Of a stretch of 64,000 bases of DNA, positions 37,898 through 45,950 are shown in pieces; within the stretch, counting starts at the first letter, position 1; every line of letters begins with the position of its first letter. The notes beneath the pieces were generated by a model, which made no database searches, was not told the DNA's origin, and saw nothing but the letters and a program-made list of their open reading frames with translations. The DNA comes from Burkholderiales bacterium (GTDB lineage Bacteria > Pseudomonadota > Gammaproteobacteria > Burkholderiales > Burkholderiaceae_C): contig JACRAZ010000027.1 in assembly GCA_016213205.1 (NCBI GenBank), positions 84,340 through 148,339 of the forward strand. The letters are read 5' to 3'. A program made the position numbers and the translations under genes.

Positions 37898-38634
37898 TGA
37901 GTCGCGCCGACCCGCAACCGGCCGTCACGGCACCAGAGTGCGACTGCACGATCGCGAGCCAGCAAAGAGACTTCTCCGAGTGGCACCTGGGCCGACCCCT
38001 TTTCGCTGTATGGGCCCTCGCGCTGGAGGATCCAGCCCTGGACGTGCGCCTCAGACATGTTCGAACCGCCCTCGACGGCCAGCTGCTGCGCGGCTACGAG
38101 CGGCAGCCGCACATCACCCTGCACGTGTGCGGCTTCCCCACGACAACGGCACGCCGGAACGATGACTTCGGGGTCGACGAACTCAAGGTGCAGATCGGCG
38201 CTCTGATCCAGTCGGATATCGCCGCGTTCGACGTGCACGTCGGCGAGCCGTTCACGTTCACGTCCGCCGCATGCCTCTCGGTCGAGGATGCTGTGGGCAG
38301 CCTGACCCGCATCCGATCCCTCTGGGAACGGGCCGCGCCGACCTGGGACAGGACACACTATGTGCCGCACGTCACCGCCGGCCTCTATGCCGGCGCGTGG
38401 CCCTTGGCCGAGAGTGAGGCGCGCCTGCGTTCGACTCCCTGCCCATCCCCCCTTGCCCTGCGAGTCCGTTCGGTCGACTGGATGTGCTACGAGAGCGCCC
38501 GGATTGCCGGTCCCTTGCAAACCCTGATTCGATTCGATCTCGAACGTCGGAAGGCGCATGTCGTCGACGGCAAGCGGCTGCGACGACTGTTCGGACAGGG
38601 AGTAGATCAACTCGAGCAGGCATGTTCATCATGA
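37894..38634 (+). CDS. 2H phosphoesterase (2'-5' RNA ligase/LigT-like)
   Basis: 246 aa from ATG 37894, which overlaps the phosphatase stop by ATGA. Two H-x-T motifs are present, HITLHVCGF (near residue 75) and HVTAGLYAG (near 160), the defining catalytic pair of 2H phosphoesterases. The spacing fits the LigT/2'-5' RNA ligase fold. It belongs to the cobalamin operon by tight coupling. Known 2H enzymes open 2',3'-cyclic or cleave 2'-5' phosphodiesters, so a role in processing a ribazole cyclic phosphate or in lower-ligand repair is conceivable, but this is speculation. Confidence 0.78.
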   Translation: MMSRADPQPAVTAPECDCTIASQQRDFSEWHLGRPLFAVWALALEDPALDVRLRHVRTALDGQLLRGYERQPHITLHVCGFPTTTARRNDDFGVDELKVQIGALIQSDIAAFDVHVGEPFTFTSAACLSVEDAVGSLTRIRSLWERAAPTWDRTHYVPHVTAGLYAGAWPLAESEARLRSTPCPSPLALRVRSVDWMCYESARIAGPLQTLIRFDLERRKAHVVDGKRLRRLFGQGVDQLEQACSS

Positions 38635-38837
38635 TTTCCTTCAAGTCCATGCTGGACCAGGCCGGGCTGAACCGGCAGCACATCTTCGATCTCGCACGAC
38701 TCCCGCCGGACCTGCTTGTGCCACTGGACCTTGGTGAGCACCAACGTCAACTCATCCTCATCGGTGACTTCTGCAAGGCCGCGAGATCGGCCATCGAATA
38801 CGGCGCGCGTGCGAGCGTGGCCTTGCCCAACGCATAG
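38631..38837 (+). pseudogene. Truncated last gene of the cob operon (N-terminal fragment)
   Basis: ATG 38631 overlaps the 2H stop by ATGA. The first ~45 residues (MISFKSMLDQAGLNRQHIFDLARLPPDL...QRQLILIG) look like the N-terminus of a ferredoxin-like/epoxyqueuosine-reductase-related protein sometimes found with B12 genes; that match is from memory and moderate. After LILIG at about 38765 the frame reads antisense through the gene on the other strand, so the last 23 residues are artificial. Two gene ends are fused here. Confidence 0.55.
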
Positions 38838-38926
38838 CCGGGCACGTTGGCGCGATCGGGCGCCGCCCCGGCATCCGCGACCACGCCGAGGGTGGTGGCT
38901 GCAAGCAGCAGTTTCAGCAACTTCAT
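38747..38926 (-). pseudogene. Exported protein, 3'-truncated at the junction
   Basis: ATG 38926 with AGGAG 6 bases upstream opens a signal peptide (MKLLKLLLAATTLGVVADAGA) and AAPDRANVPGYALGKATLARAPYSMADLAALQKS. At about 38765 the homologous part ends and four junk codons lead to a stop. The YALGK...MADLAALQKS segment resembles the N-terminal lead of protoglobin/globin-sensor-like proteins (uncertain). It is divergent from the araC gene, which probably controlled it. Confidence 0.5.
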
Positions 38927-39026
38927 GGACATCTCCTGGTGTCTGGGTGGAAAGGGGCCAAAAGACTCCGGTGTCGCCCCCGGTGTCGTTGCGCAACGAG
39001 TCCAGTGTGGCCAAAGCATCGGTACG

Positions 39027-39965
39027 ATGGATGCCGTGAAATACGCAAAACACCACTCATCGTTCAAACCCGAGGCGACCACTACACCCCCGACCGTCGA
39101 TCGCCTGTCCGGTCTGCTGGACCGCTTCCGTGTCCGTGCCCACCTGTTCCATGCCGGCGCCCTGTGCGGCACCAGCGTCTTCGATGCCAGGCCGGGCCGC
39201 GCCTTCCTGCATGTGCTTCGCCGGGGCGAACTGGTGGTGACACACGACAGGGTCAAGGGCCTGAAACGCCGCATCGTCGTGCACGGGCCGGCGCTGCTGC
39301 TCTACCCGCGGCCGGTGGCGCACACCTTCCACAACCCGCCGCGCGACGGGTCGGACTTCACCTGCGCCACGCTCGACTTCGATGGCGCGGAACACAACCC
39401 GCTGGTATCGGCACTGCCCGCACTCGTTCTGGTTCCCCTGGACCGCGTGGAAGGTCTTCAGCCCGCGCTGGACCTGCTGTTCGCCGAGACCGACCGCGTG
39501 CGCTGCGGCTCGCGGCTGCTGGCCGATCGACTGTTCGAGGTGGTGCTGATCCAGTTGCTGCGCTGGCTGATAGACCATCCCGACGCGTGTGGTGTCGACC
39601 GCGGCCTACTGGCCGGCCTGGCCGATCCCCGGCTGGCCAGGCTGCTCGTCGCGGTGCACGCAGCACCCGCGCAGGCCTGGTCGCTCGAGCGCATGGCCGC
39701 GCAAGCGGGCATGTCCCGCACGGCGTTCGCCGTGGCCTTCAAGCGCGCCACCGGCGCCACGCCGGCGGGCTATCTGGCCGACTGGCGCCTGACCCTGGCG
39801 ATGTCCGAGCTGCGCGCCGGCGGACTTCTGAAGGGCGTGGCCGACGCGGTGGGATATGGCAGCGCGACGGCGTTGTCCAAGGCCTTCAAGCAGCGGTATG
39901 GCGTGGCGCCGCGAGACTGGCGCAGGGCCGACCTGGCGGCCGATCAACGGGCGCCGGAAACCTGA
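39027..39965 (+). CDS. AraC-family transcriptional regulator
   Basis: 312 aa from ATG 39027. N-terminal cupin-type sensing domain (RVRAHLFHAGALCGTSVFDARPGRAFLHVLRRGELVV...GPALLLYPRPVAHTFHNPP) and C-terminal double helix-turn-helix (WSLERMAAQAGMSRTAFAVAFKRATGATPAGYLADWRLTLAM...VGYGSATALSKAFKQRYGVAPRDWR). It shares a 100-base divergent promoter region with the truncated exported-protein gene. The ligand is unknown. Confidence 0.9.
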   Translation: MDAVKYAKHHSSFKPEATTTPPTVDRLSGLLDRFRVRAHLFHAGALCGTSVFDARPGRAFLHVLRRGELVVTHDRVKGLKRRIVVHGPALLLYPRPVAHTFHNPPRDGSDFTCATLDFDGAEHNPLVSALPALVLVPLDRVEGLQPALDLLFAETDRVRCGSRLLADRLFEVVLIQLLRWLIDHPDACGVDRGLLAGLADPRLARLLVAVHAAPAQAWSLERMAAQAGMSRTAFAVAFKRATGATPAGYLADWRLTLAMSELRAGGLLKGVADAVGYGSATALSKAFKQRYGVAPRDWRRADLAADQRAPET

Positions 39966-40005
39966 AACCTGGCCTGGGACGCGCAGTCAGCGGCAAGCCC
40001 CTGCC

Positions 40006-40872
40006 CTACAGCGCCCGCCCCACCCCGATGCACGCCAGACCGGCGCAAACCACGCCGGCCGCCACGGCCCGTTGCTGCCAGTGGGCTCGCTCCTGGAACA
40101 CGAGCATCGACAGCACGGTCGCCAGCACGATGCCCGCATTGGTATAGGCCACGACCTCGGCCGCCGGCAGGGTTCGCATGGCGTAGATGACCAGGGCATA
40201 GGCCGTGCCCACGCACAGGCTGCCCACCAGCAGCGCCGATGCGCGCGGGCGGGCCCTGGGTGTCCAGCGCCCCGTGCTGCGCCGAAGCCGCCAGCTCATG
40301 GCCAGCCAGGCCGCGAGGTAGCCGACGCTGAGGTAGCCGAGGATGCCGCCGAAGCCGACGATGTGCGCGGTGACGGCCTTGTCCGAGAGCGAATACACGC
40401 TGGTCGCCAGCATGGCCAACAAGGTCCAGGGCAGCGCCCGGCCCTCGTCGCTGCCGCGCGCCGTGCGGGCCATCAGCACCAGACCCAGGACGCTGATGGC
40501 GATGCCGATCCACGCCAGCGCCCCCAGCGACTCGCCGAAGAAGAGCAGGCTCCAGGCGGCGATCAGCAGCGGCGAGCTGCGCACCAGCGGGTACACGTAT
40601 GCCACCGGCGCGTGCTTGTAGGCCCGGTGCAGCCCGTGGAAATACAGTACGTTGGCCGCGGCCGAGGTCAGCAGCAGGCCCAGCAGGTGGACGCTCCACT
40701 GGGCATCGATGACGAACCGGACGACACCCCAGGGCGCGACCAGGACCAGATGGCCCAGCAGCACCCACCACAAGGGTTCGGCGTCACGCGGCTGATGGCG
40801 GGCGATCAGGTTCCAGGTCACGTGCATCAGCACGGACAGGCCGATGGCGACGACGGCGAAGCCGTCGGTCAT
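40006..40872 (-). CDS. EamA/DMT-family transporter, last gene of the phn operon
   Basis: 288-aa drug/metabolite-transporter-type protein with about ten membrane segments in two EamA repeats (AVVAIGLSVLMHVTWNLIARH..., and after residue ~150 LLAMLATSVYSLSDKAVTAHIVG...). VAYVYPLVRSSPLLIAAWSLLFFGE is typical. ATG 40872 overlaps the phnP stop (ATGA), tying it to the C-P lyase operon, where it may export or take up a pathway-linked metabolite. It converges on araC after 40 bases. Confidence 0.82.
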   Translation of the reverse strand: MTDGFAVVAIGLSVLMHVTWNLIARHQPRDAEPLWWVLLGHLVLVAPWGVVRFVIDAQWSVHLLGLLLTSAAANVLYFHGLHRAYKHAPVAYVYPLVRSSPLLIAAWSLLFFGESLGALAWIGIAISVLGLVLMARTARGSDEGRALPWTLLAMLATSVYSLSDKAVTAHIVGFGGILGYLSVGYLAAWLAMSWRLRRSTGRWTPRARPRASALLVGSLCVGTAYALVIYAMRTLPAAEVVAYTNAGIVLATVLSMLVFQERAHWQQRAVAAGVVCAGLACIGVGRAL

Positions 40873-41651
40873 GGGTGGCCGAGCGCCGGCCCGCGTACCA
40901 ACTCGATCTGTTCCCCATCCCGCGCCACCGACACGTTCCCGGCCAGGGCCGGATTCGCCTGCATCATCCACGCATCGAGGGCATGGCCGATGTGCGTCAG
41001 CCAGGCCCGGCGCGGGGCCACGCGGTCGATCGTGTCCAGCGCCATCGGCCAGTCGTTGTGGCCGCGCGGCGGCGCATCCTGCGGCGGGTGGCTGCAATCG
41101 AGGGCCAGGCCGTCGGCTTGCCAGGCCTGAAGGAAGGCCTCGGTCTGGGGCGGCAGGCCCAGCGTGTCGGTCAGGTAGGCGAACCGGGTGCCGTCGTCGG
41201 CCTGGACGGCATAGCCGAAGGTTGGCTTGGAGTGCACCAGGGGCAAGGGCGTGAAGGTCAAAGCCCGGACGCGTTGTGGCTCGAACTTCGACAGGCGCCG
41301 GAAGTCCAGCAGGCCCGGATGCTTGTACAGGTCGGCGCAGCCTTCGGCGTCGGGCGGCGCGTGGACCGCGATCGGCGCACCGCGGCCCCAGCGCAGGTGA
41401 AACAGGCCCTGCACGTGATCGGGGTGAAAGTGGGTCAGCACGATGGCGTCGAGCGCGCCCGGCGCAAAGCGCTCGTGCAGGTCCGTCAGCCCGGCGTCGA
41501 CCAGAACCCGGGTGCCCGCGTGCTCGATCAAGGCACTGCACGGTCGACGCATCCGGCTCGGGTCGCGGGCCGCCCGTTCGCAGGCCACGCAGGTGCAGCC
41601 GTACAGCGGCACGCCGCCGGCCGCGCCGGTACCCAGAAAGGTCACGCGCAC
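40869..41651 (-). CDS. phnP: Phosphoribosyl cyclic phosphodiesterase PhnP
   Basis: 260-aa metallo-beta-lactamase-fold protein closely following E. coli PhnP: FLGTGAAGGVPLYGCTCVACERA (structural zinc cysteines), LTHFHPDHVQGLFHLRWG (HxHxDH), PPDAEGCADLYKHPGLLDF, LPLVHSKPTFGYAVQ, CSHPP and LTHIGHALDAWM. It opens 5-phosphoribosyl 1,2-cyclic phosphate to ribose 1,5-bisphosphate. The start may be GTG 41651 or GTG 41645; the latter overlaps the phnN stop by GTGA. Confidence 0.94.
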   Translation of the reverse strand: MRVTFLGTGAAGGVPLYGCTCVACERAARDPSRMRRPCSALIEHAGTRVLVDAGLTDLHERFAPGALDAIVLTHFHPDHVQGLFHLRWGRGAPIAVHAPPDAEGCADLYKHPGLLDFRRLSKFEPQRVRALTFTPLPLVHSKPTFGYAVQADDGTRFAYLTDTLGLPPQTEAFLQAWQADGLALDCSHPPQDAPPRGHNDWPMALDTIDRVAPRRAWLTHIGHALDAWMMQANPALAGNVSVARDGEQIELVRGPALGHP

Positions 41652-42229
41652 AGCGGCTGCCCGGCGTGCTGGCGCACCAGGGCCACCAGCATGTCCCCGG
41701 CGCGTTCCAGCGGTCCGTCATTGGTCATCACATGGCCCTCGCGAGACGCCTGAACGGTCTGCTGGGTAGCAGCCTGCACGCGACGGTGTCGCTCCAGCCG
41801 CTGTTCGACTGACGCCACATCCTCGCGACCCCGCGCCAGCAGGCGCGCCCGCAGCACCTCGGTGGGCACGTCGATGTGCACCGCCAGCAGTTCCGGGAAG
41901 CGCCGGCTGGCCTCGCCCAGGTACTCCCGCGAGCCGTTGACCACCACCGAGGCGCCCTTGGCCAGCCACTGGTTGATCTCGATGCCGATGCCGTAGGCAT
42001 GGCCGTGGCTGTGCCAGGCCAGCGCGAACAGCCGATTGCGCTGGCGGCTGGCGAACTCGGCGGGTGTCAGCGCGACATGGTTCTCGCCACCGGCATCGGC
42101 GGCCCGGGTGATGTAGCGGTGCGCGAACACCACGCCGGGGTCGTCGGCCAGCTTCTCACGGGCATAACGCAGCAGGCTGTCCTTGCCGCTGCCCGAAGGG
42201 CCGACCACATAGATCAATCGTGCGGACAT
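41642..42229 (-). CDS. phnN: Ribose 1,5-bisphosphate phosphokinase PhnN
   Basis: 195-aa guanylate-kinase-like protein with P-loop IYVVGPSGSGKDSLLRYAR and HRYITRAADAGGENHVALT, FALAWHSHGHAYGIG and VVVNGSREYL, all typical of PhnN. Converts ribose 1,5-bisphosphate to PRPP. The start ATG 42229 lies 22 bases after the phnM stop. Confidence 0.94.
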   Translation of the reverse strand: MSARLIYVVGPSGSGKDSLLRYAREKLADDPGVVFAHRYITRAADAGGENHVALTPAEFASRQRNRLFALAWHSHGHAYGIGIEINQWLAKGASVVVNGSREYLGEASRRFPELLAVHIDVPTEVLRARLLARGREDVASVEQRLERHRRVQAATQQTVQASREGHVMTNDGPLERAGDMLVALVRQHAGQPLCA

Positions 42230-42251
42230 GGTGGACTCCAGGCTTCCCGAT

Positions 42252-43451
42252 TCAGGCGTGGTCGAAGTGCGCACTCAGCGCCGGGGCACCGTGCACCCAG
42301 ACGAACTCGGCCTGCGGCAGGCCGCCCAGCGCCTTCACCGCGATGAGGTCGGCGCGCAAGCCGGTGGCGATGCGGCCGCGGTCGTGCAGCCCGGCCGCCC
42401 GCGCCGGGTTGGCGGTCACCAGGGCCACGGCCTCGTGCAGGCCGATGCCGGCCAGCTCGGTCAGGCGCAGCACCGAGGGCAGCAGCGCGGCGGGCGAGTA
42501 GTCGCCGCACAGGCAGTCGGCCACGCCTTCGAGCACCGCGTCGAGCGCGCGCATCGAGCCCGACTGCGACTTGCCGCGCAGCACGTTGGGCGCACCGAAC
42601 AGCGTGGCCAGCCCCTGGGCCCGTGCGGCCCGCGCCGTGGCCAGGTTGACCGGGAACTCCGAGATCGCCGCGCCGAAGGCGACCACGGCCTCGACCTTCT
42701 CGGGCGAATCGTCGTCGTGGCTGGCCACCGCCACGCCGCGCTCGCGTGCCACCTGGGCCACCTGCGCGATGCGTCCGGCTGCGCCCATCGCCGCGGCCTG
42801 CTTGCGCGCCACGATGGCGTCGAGCTCGGCCTCGCTGGTCTTGTAGCTCCGGGCCAGGTAGCTGCGGAAGGCGGTCACGTCCTTGAACTGCCCCTGGCCC
42901 GGCGTGTGGTCCATGAAGCTGACCAGGTGGGCCTGGCCCTGCTGCAGCAAGTCCACCAGGAAGGGTGGCGCCGTCTCGTCGGTCACTTCGTAGCGGGCGT
43001 GCACGCGGTTGTCCACCAGCGCATGCGGCTGCCACGCCGTCACGGCACGGGCGATGTCGGCGGCGAAGGCGTTGTTGCGCACACCGAGCTCGTGGTTGGC
43101 GAAGGACAAGGCGTGGAACACCGTGGTGATGCCGGCCGCGGCATTGCGCTTGTCGGCCTGCGCACACGCGAAGTCGAGCGGAAAGTGCACGCCCGGCCGC
43201 GGCTCGACCTCCTTCTCCAGCGCATCGCAATGCAGGTCGATCATGCCCGGCATCAGGATGCGTCCCGTCAGGTCGATCTCGCGCACGCCCGACGGCGCCG
43301 CGCTCGGGCAGATGGCCTCGATGCGCCCGTCGGCCACCAGCACGGCGGCGTCGTCCAGCGTGGTGTCGGCGAGCACCACGCGTGCGTGGGTCAGGTACAG
43401 CATCGGGGCCGGGTGGTGGGTGATGGAAGAAGTGGTGGTGGATGTCGTCAT
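42252..43451 (-). CDS. phnM: Alpha-D-ribose 1-methylphosphonate 5-triphosphate diphosphatase PhnM
   Basis: 399-aa amidohydrolase. MPGMIDLHCDALEKEVEPRPGVHFPLDFA (metal-binding HxD variant), VSFMDHTPGQGQF, ASHDDDSPEKV and GDYSPAALLPSVL are PhnM hallmarks. Removes pyrophosphate from the triphosphate product of PhnGHI. ATG 43451 overlaps the phnL stop; MLYLTHARVVLAD 16 residues later is an alternative start. Confidence 0.95.
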   Translation of the reverse strand: MTTSTTTSSITHHPAPMLYLTHARVVLADTTLDDAAVLVADGRIEAICPSAAPSGVREIDLTGRILMPGMIDLHCDALEKEVEPRPGVHFPLDFACAQADKRNAAAGITTVFHALSFANHELGVRNNAFAADIARAVTAWQPHALVDNRVHARYEVTDETAPPFLVDLLQQGQAHLVSFMDHTPGQGQFKDVTAFRSYLARSYKTSEAELDAIVARKQAAAMGAAGRIAQVAQVARERGVAVASHDDDSPEKVEAVVAFGAAISEFPVNLATARAARAQGLATLFGAPNVLRGKSQSGSMRALDAVLEGVADCLCGDYSPAALLPSVLRLTELAGIGLHEAVALVTANPARAAGLHDRGRIATGLRADLIAVKALGGLPQAEFVWVHGAPALSAHFDHA

Positions 43452-44191
43452 GCCGCCTGCCTGTGAGGTTGATCCGAAGGGGCGCTGCCGCCCGGGAGCG
43501 ACGGATGCGGCAGCACCCGCACCTCGCCATCGGCCAGCGCGCTCACGAGCGCCGGGTCGTGGAAGATCGCCAGCATCGCGGTGCCGGCAGCCTTCAGCTC
43601 GCGCAGCAGCGCAATCGCGCACTCGCGCGACACCGGGTCCAGGCTGGCCGTGGGCTCGTCCAGCAGCAGCAGGCGCACCGGGCGGATCAGCCCACGCGCC
43701 AGGTTGATGCGCTGCTGCTCGCCGCCCGAGAATGTGGCCGGGGCCACCGCCCACAGGTGCGAGGGCACGTTCAGCCGCCGCAGCAACTCGGCCGCCCGCT
43801 CTCGGGCTGAGGTCAGCGGCACGCCGGCATCGACCAGCGGCTGCGCCACCACGTCCAGCGCGCTCTTGCGCGGCAGGCAGTGCAGGAACTGCGTGACGCT
43901 GCCCAGCTCGGTGCGCCGCAGGGCCAGCATGTGCTGCTCGCTGGCCGTGGCCAGGTCGGTGAGTGCGCCATCGGCCTCGCGCAGCCACAGGTGGCCGCCG
44001 GTGGGCAGGTAGGTGCGCCAGATGCACTTCAGCAGCGAGGACTTGCCGGCGCCCGACGGCCCGGTGATGGCCAGCAGTTGCCCGGGATGCAGTTCCAGGT
44101 CGACCTGGAAGGTCGATGGAATCTGCCGCGCCTGCTCGTGCAGGAAGAAGTGCTTGTCGAGCTTGTCGGCCTTGAGGATCCAGGGGGTCAT
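43448..44191 (-). CDS. phnL: C-P lyase ABC-type ATPase PhnL
   Basis: 247 aa. Walker A ITGPSGAGKSSLLKCIWRTYLPT, VTQFLHCLPRKSALDVV, signature FSGGEQQRINLARG and Walker B LLLLDEPTASLD. PhnL is an ABC-type ATPase associated with the C-P lyase core rather than with transport. It follows phnK by 11 bases. Confidence 0.94.
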   Translation of the reverse strand: MTPWILKADKLDKHFFLHEQARQIPSTFQVDLELHPGQLLAITGPSGAGKSSLLKCIWRTYLPTGGHLWLREADGALTDLATASEQHMLALRRTELGSVTQFLHCLPRKSALDVVAQPLVDAGVPLTSARERAAELLRRLNVPSHLWAVAPATFSGGEQQRINLARGLIRPVRLLLLDEPTASLDPVSRECAIALLRELKAAGTAMLAIFHDPALVSALADGEVRVLPHPSLPGGSAPSDQPHRQAA

Positions 44192-44202
44192 GACGTGGGC
44201 CC

Positions 44203-45054
44203 TCACAGTGCCGAGGCCACCAGCTGCTGCGTGTACGCATGCTGGGGGTCTTCGAGGATCTGGTCGGTCAGGCCGGACTCGACGACCCGGCCCATCTTCA
44301 TCACCAGGGTGCGCGAGGCCAGCATGCGGATCACGCCCAGGTCGTGGGTGACGGCGATCATCGACACGCCCAGCTGGTGCTGCAGCTCCAGGATCAGGTC
44401 GAGGATGCGCGCCTGCACCGACACGTCCAGGCCGGTCGTTACCTCGTCGAGGAACAGCAGCGGCGGGTCGGTGGCCAGCGCGCGGGCGATCTGCACCCGC
44501 TGCTGCATGCCGCCCGAGAAGCGTCCGGGCAGCTCGTCCATGCGCGTGGCCGGCACCTCGCAGCGCGACAGCAGCTGCATGGCCCGTTCGCGGATGTGCG
44601 CGTAGCGCATCTCGCCGCTCATCAGCAGCCGCTCGGCGATGTTGCCGCCGGCGCTGACCTGGAAGTTCAGGCCCAGGTGCGGGTTCTGGTAGACGATGCC
44701 GAAGCGCCGGTTGCGCAGGCGGCGCGCCTGCTGCGCGTTGAGCGACAGCAGGTCGATCGGCGCCTCGGGCGCGTCGGGGTCGCGAAACCGCACGCTGCCG
44801 CTTGTCGGCGCATCGTCGCCGTAGAGCAGCCGCACCAGCGACGACTTGCCGCTGCCCGACTCGCCCATCACGCCCAGCACCTCGCCGCGCATCAGGCTGA
44901 AGCCCACGTCGGCGCAGGCCACCACGGTGCCGCAGTGCGGGCAGACGTTGGTGCCAGCCTCGGGGCCGGTGGACTCGATGCAGCGCGCGCAGCCGCTGCC
45001 GTGCAGCCGGGTCAGGCCGCTCACGTCCAGGATCGCATCGCGGTCCGCGTTCAT
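44203..45054 (-). CDS. phnK: C-P lyase ABC-type ATPase PhnK
   Basis: 283 aa. Walker A GESGSGKSSLVRLLYG, signature FSGGMQQRVQIARAL, Walker B LLFLDEVTTGLDVSVQARILDL. It carries an N-terminal CARC...CPHCG insertion (residues 22-41), probably a metal-binding hairpin typical of PhnK. PhnK docks on PhnJ. ATG 45054 overlaps the phnJ stop. Confidence 0.94.
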   Translation of the reverse strand: MNADRDAILDVSGLTRLHGSGCARCIESTGPEAGTNVCPHCGTVVACADVGFSLMRGEVLGVMGESGSGKSSLVRLLYGDDAPTSGSVRFRDPDAPEAPIDLLSLNAQQARRLRNRRFGIVYQNPHLGLNFQVSAGGNIAERLLMSGEMRYAHIRERAMQLLSRCEVPATRMDELPGRFSGGMQQRVQIARALATDPPLLFLDEVTTGLDVSVQARILDLILELQHQLGVSMIAVTHDLGVIRMLASRTLVMKMGRVVESGLTDQILEDPQHAYTQQLVASAL

Positions 45055-45950
45055 GCCGCCTCCCTGGTGCCGTGTGCCGCCGATTGCGCATTCAGGCGTT
45101 CCAGACAGTGGCCTGCGTCCGAACACTGGTGGCTCTTGCGCCCGTCCTCGCCGATCAGCTCGTCCAGGAAGCTGTCGGTGGCGCCGCAGCGCGCGCAGGC
45201 GAGGCGCCGGCCGGTGGCCGGGTCGGTGAAGTCCTCGACGCGGAAGGCCACATCGTCGAAGGTCAGCGGCACCGCGTCGGTGTGCGGCGGCACGGCGTAG
45301 ATCTTCTTCTCGCGCCCGGCACCGAACAGGACCAGGCACTCGGCCTGGTGCAGCTTGGGCACGTCCCAGCGCGGAATCGGGCTCGGGTCAATGACGTAGT
45401 GGCCGGCGATGCGCGTCGGGTAGCGGTGCGAGATCGTGATCTCGTCGAAGTGCACCATGTCCTCGTAGAGCTTGACCCACAGCCTGGAGTAGTCGGCCTC
45501 GCCGTGCATGGTCTTGCGCCGCTCCTCGGACGGCTCGACCACCACCAGCGGGTCGGGGTAAGGCACCTGCAGCACAAGAATCTGGTCGGCCCGCAGCGGC
45601 CGTTCGGGGATGCGGTGCCGCGACTGGATCAGCGTGGCCTCGCCCGCCAGCGTGGTGCTGCGCGCGCCGGGACAGGTCAGCTCGACGAACTGGCGCAGGT
45701 TGACCGCGTTGACCGACTCGTCGGCCCCCTGGTCGATCACCTTGAAGGTGTCTGCCGGGCCGATCAGGGCCAGCGTCAGCTGCAGCCCGCCGGTGCCGAA
45801 GCCGCGTGCGATCGGCATCTCGCGCGAGGCGTACGGCACCTGGTAGCCCGGCAGGCACACTGCCTTGAGCATCGAGCGGCGCAGTTCCTTCTTGGCGCGG
45901 TCGTCCAGGAAGCCGAAGGCATAGCCGGCGCTGCGGTGGGTGGTGCTCAT
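45051..45950 (-). CDS. phnJ: Alpha-D-ribose 1-methylphosphonate 5-phosphate C-P lyase PhnJ
   Basis: 299 aa, the radical SAM-type C-P bond cleaving subunit. Conserved GYAFGFLDDRAKKELRRSMLKAVCLPGYQVPYASREMPIARGFGTGG. The iron-sulfur cysteines sit in LACARCGATDSF...HQCSDAGHC near the C-terminus, the same spacing pattern as E. coli PhnJ. It releases alkane and ribose cyclic phosphate. ATG 45950 overlaps the phnI stop. Confidence 0.96.
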   Translation of the reverse strand: MSTTHRSAGYAFGFLDDRAKKELRRSMLKAVCLPGYQVPYASREMPIARGFGTGGLQLTLALIGPADTFKVIDQGADESVNAVNLRQFVELTCPGARSTTLAGEATLIQSRHRIPERPLRADQILVLQVPYPDPLVVVEPSEERRKTMHGEADYSRLWVKLYEDMVHFDEITISHRYPTRIAGHYVIDPSPIPRWDVPKLHQAECLVLFGAGREKKIYAVPPHTDAVPLTFDDVAFRVEDFTDPATGRRLACARCGATDSFLDELIGEDGRKSHQCSDAGHCLERLNAQSAAHGTREAA

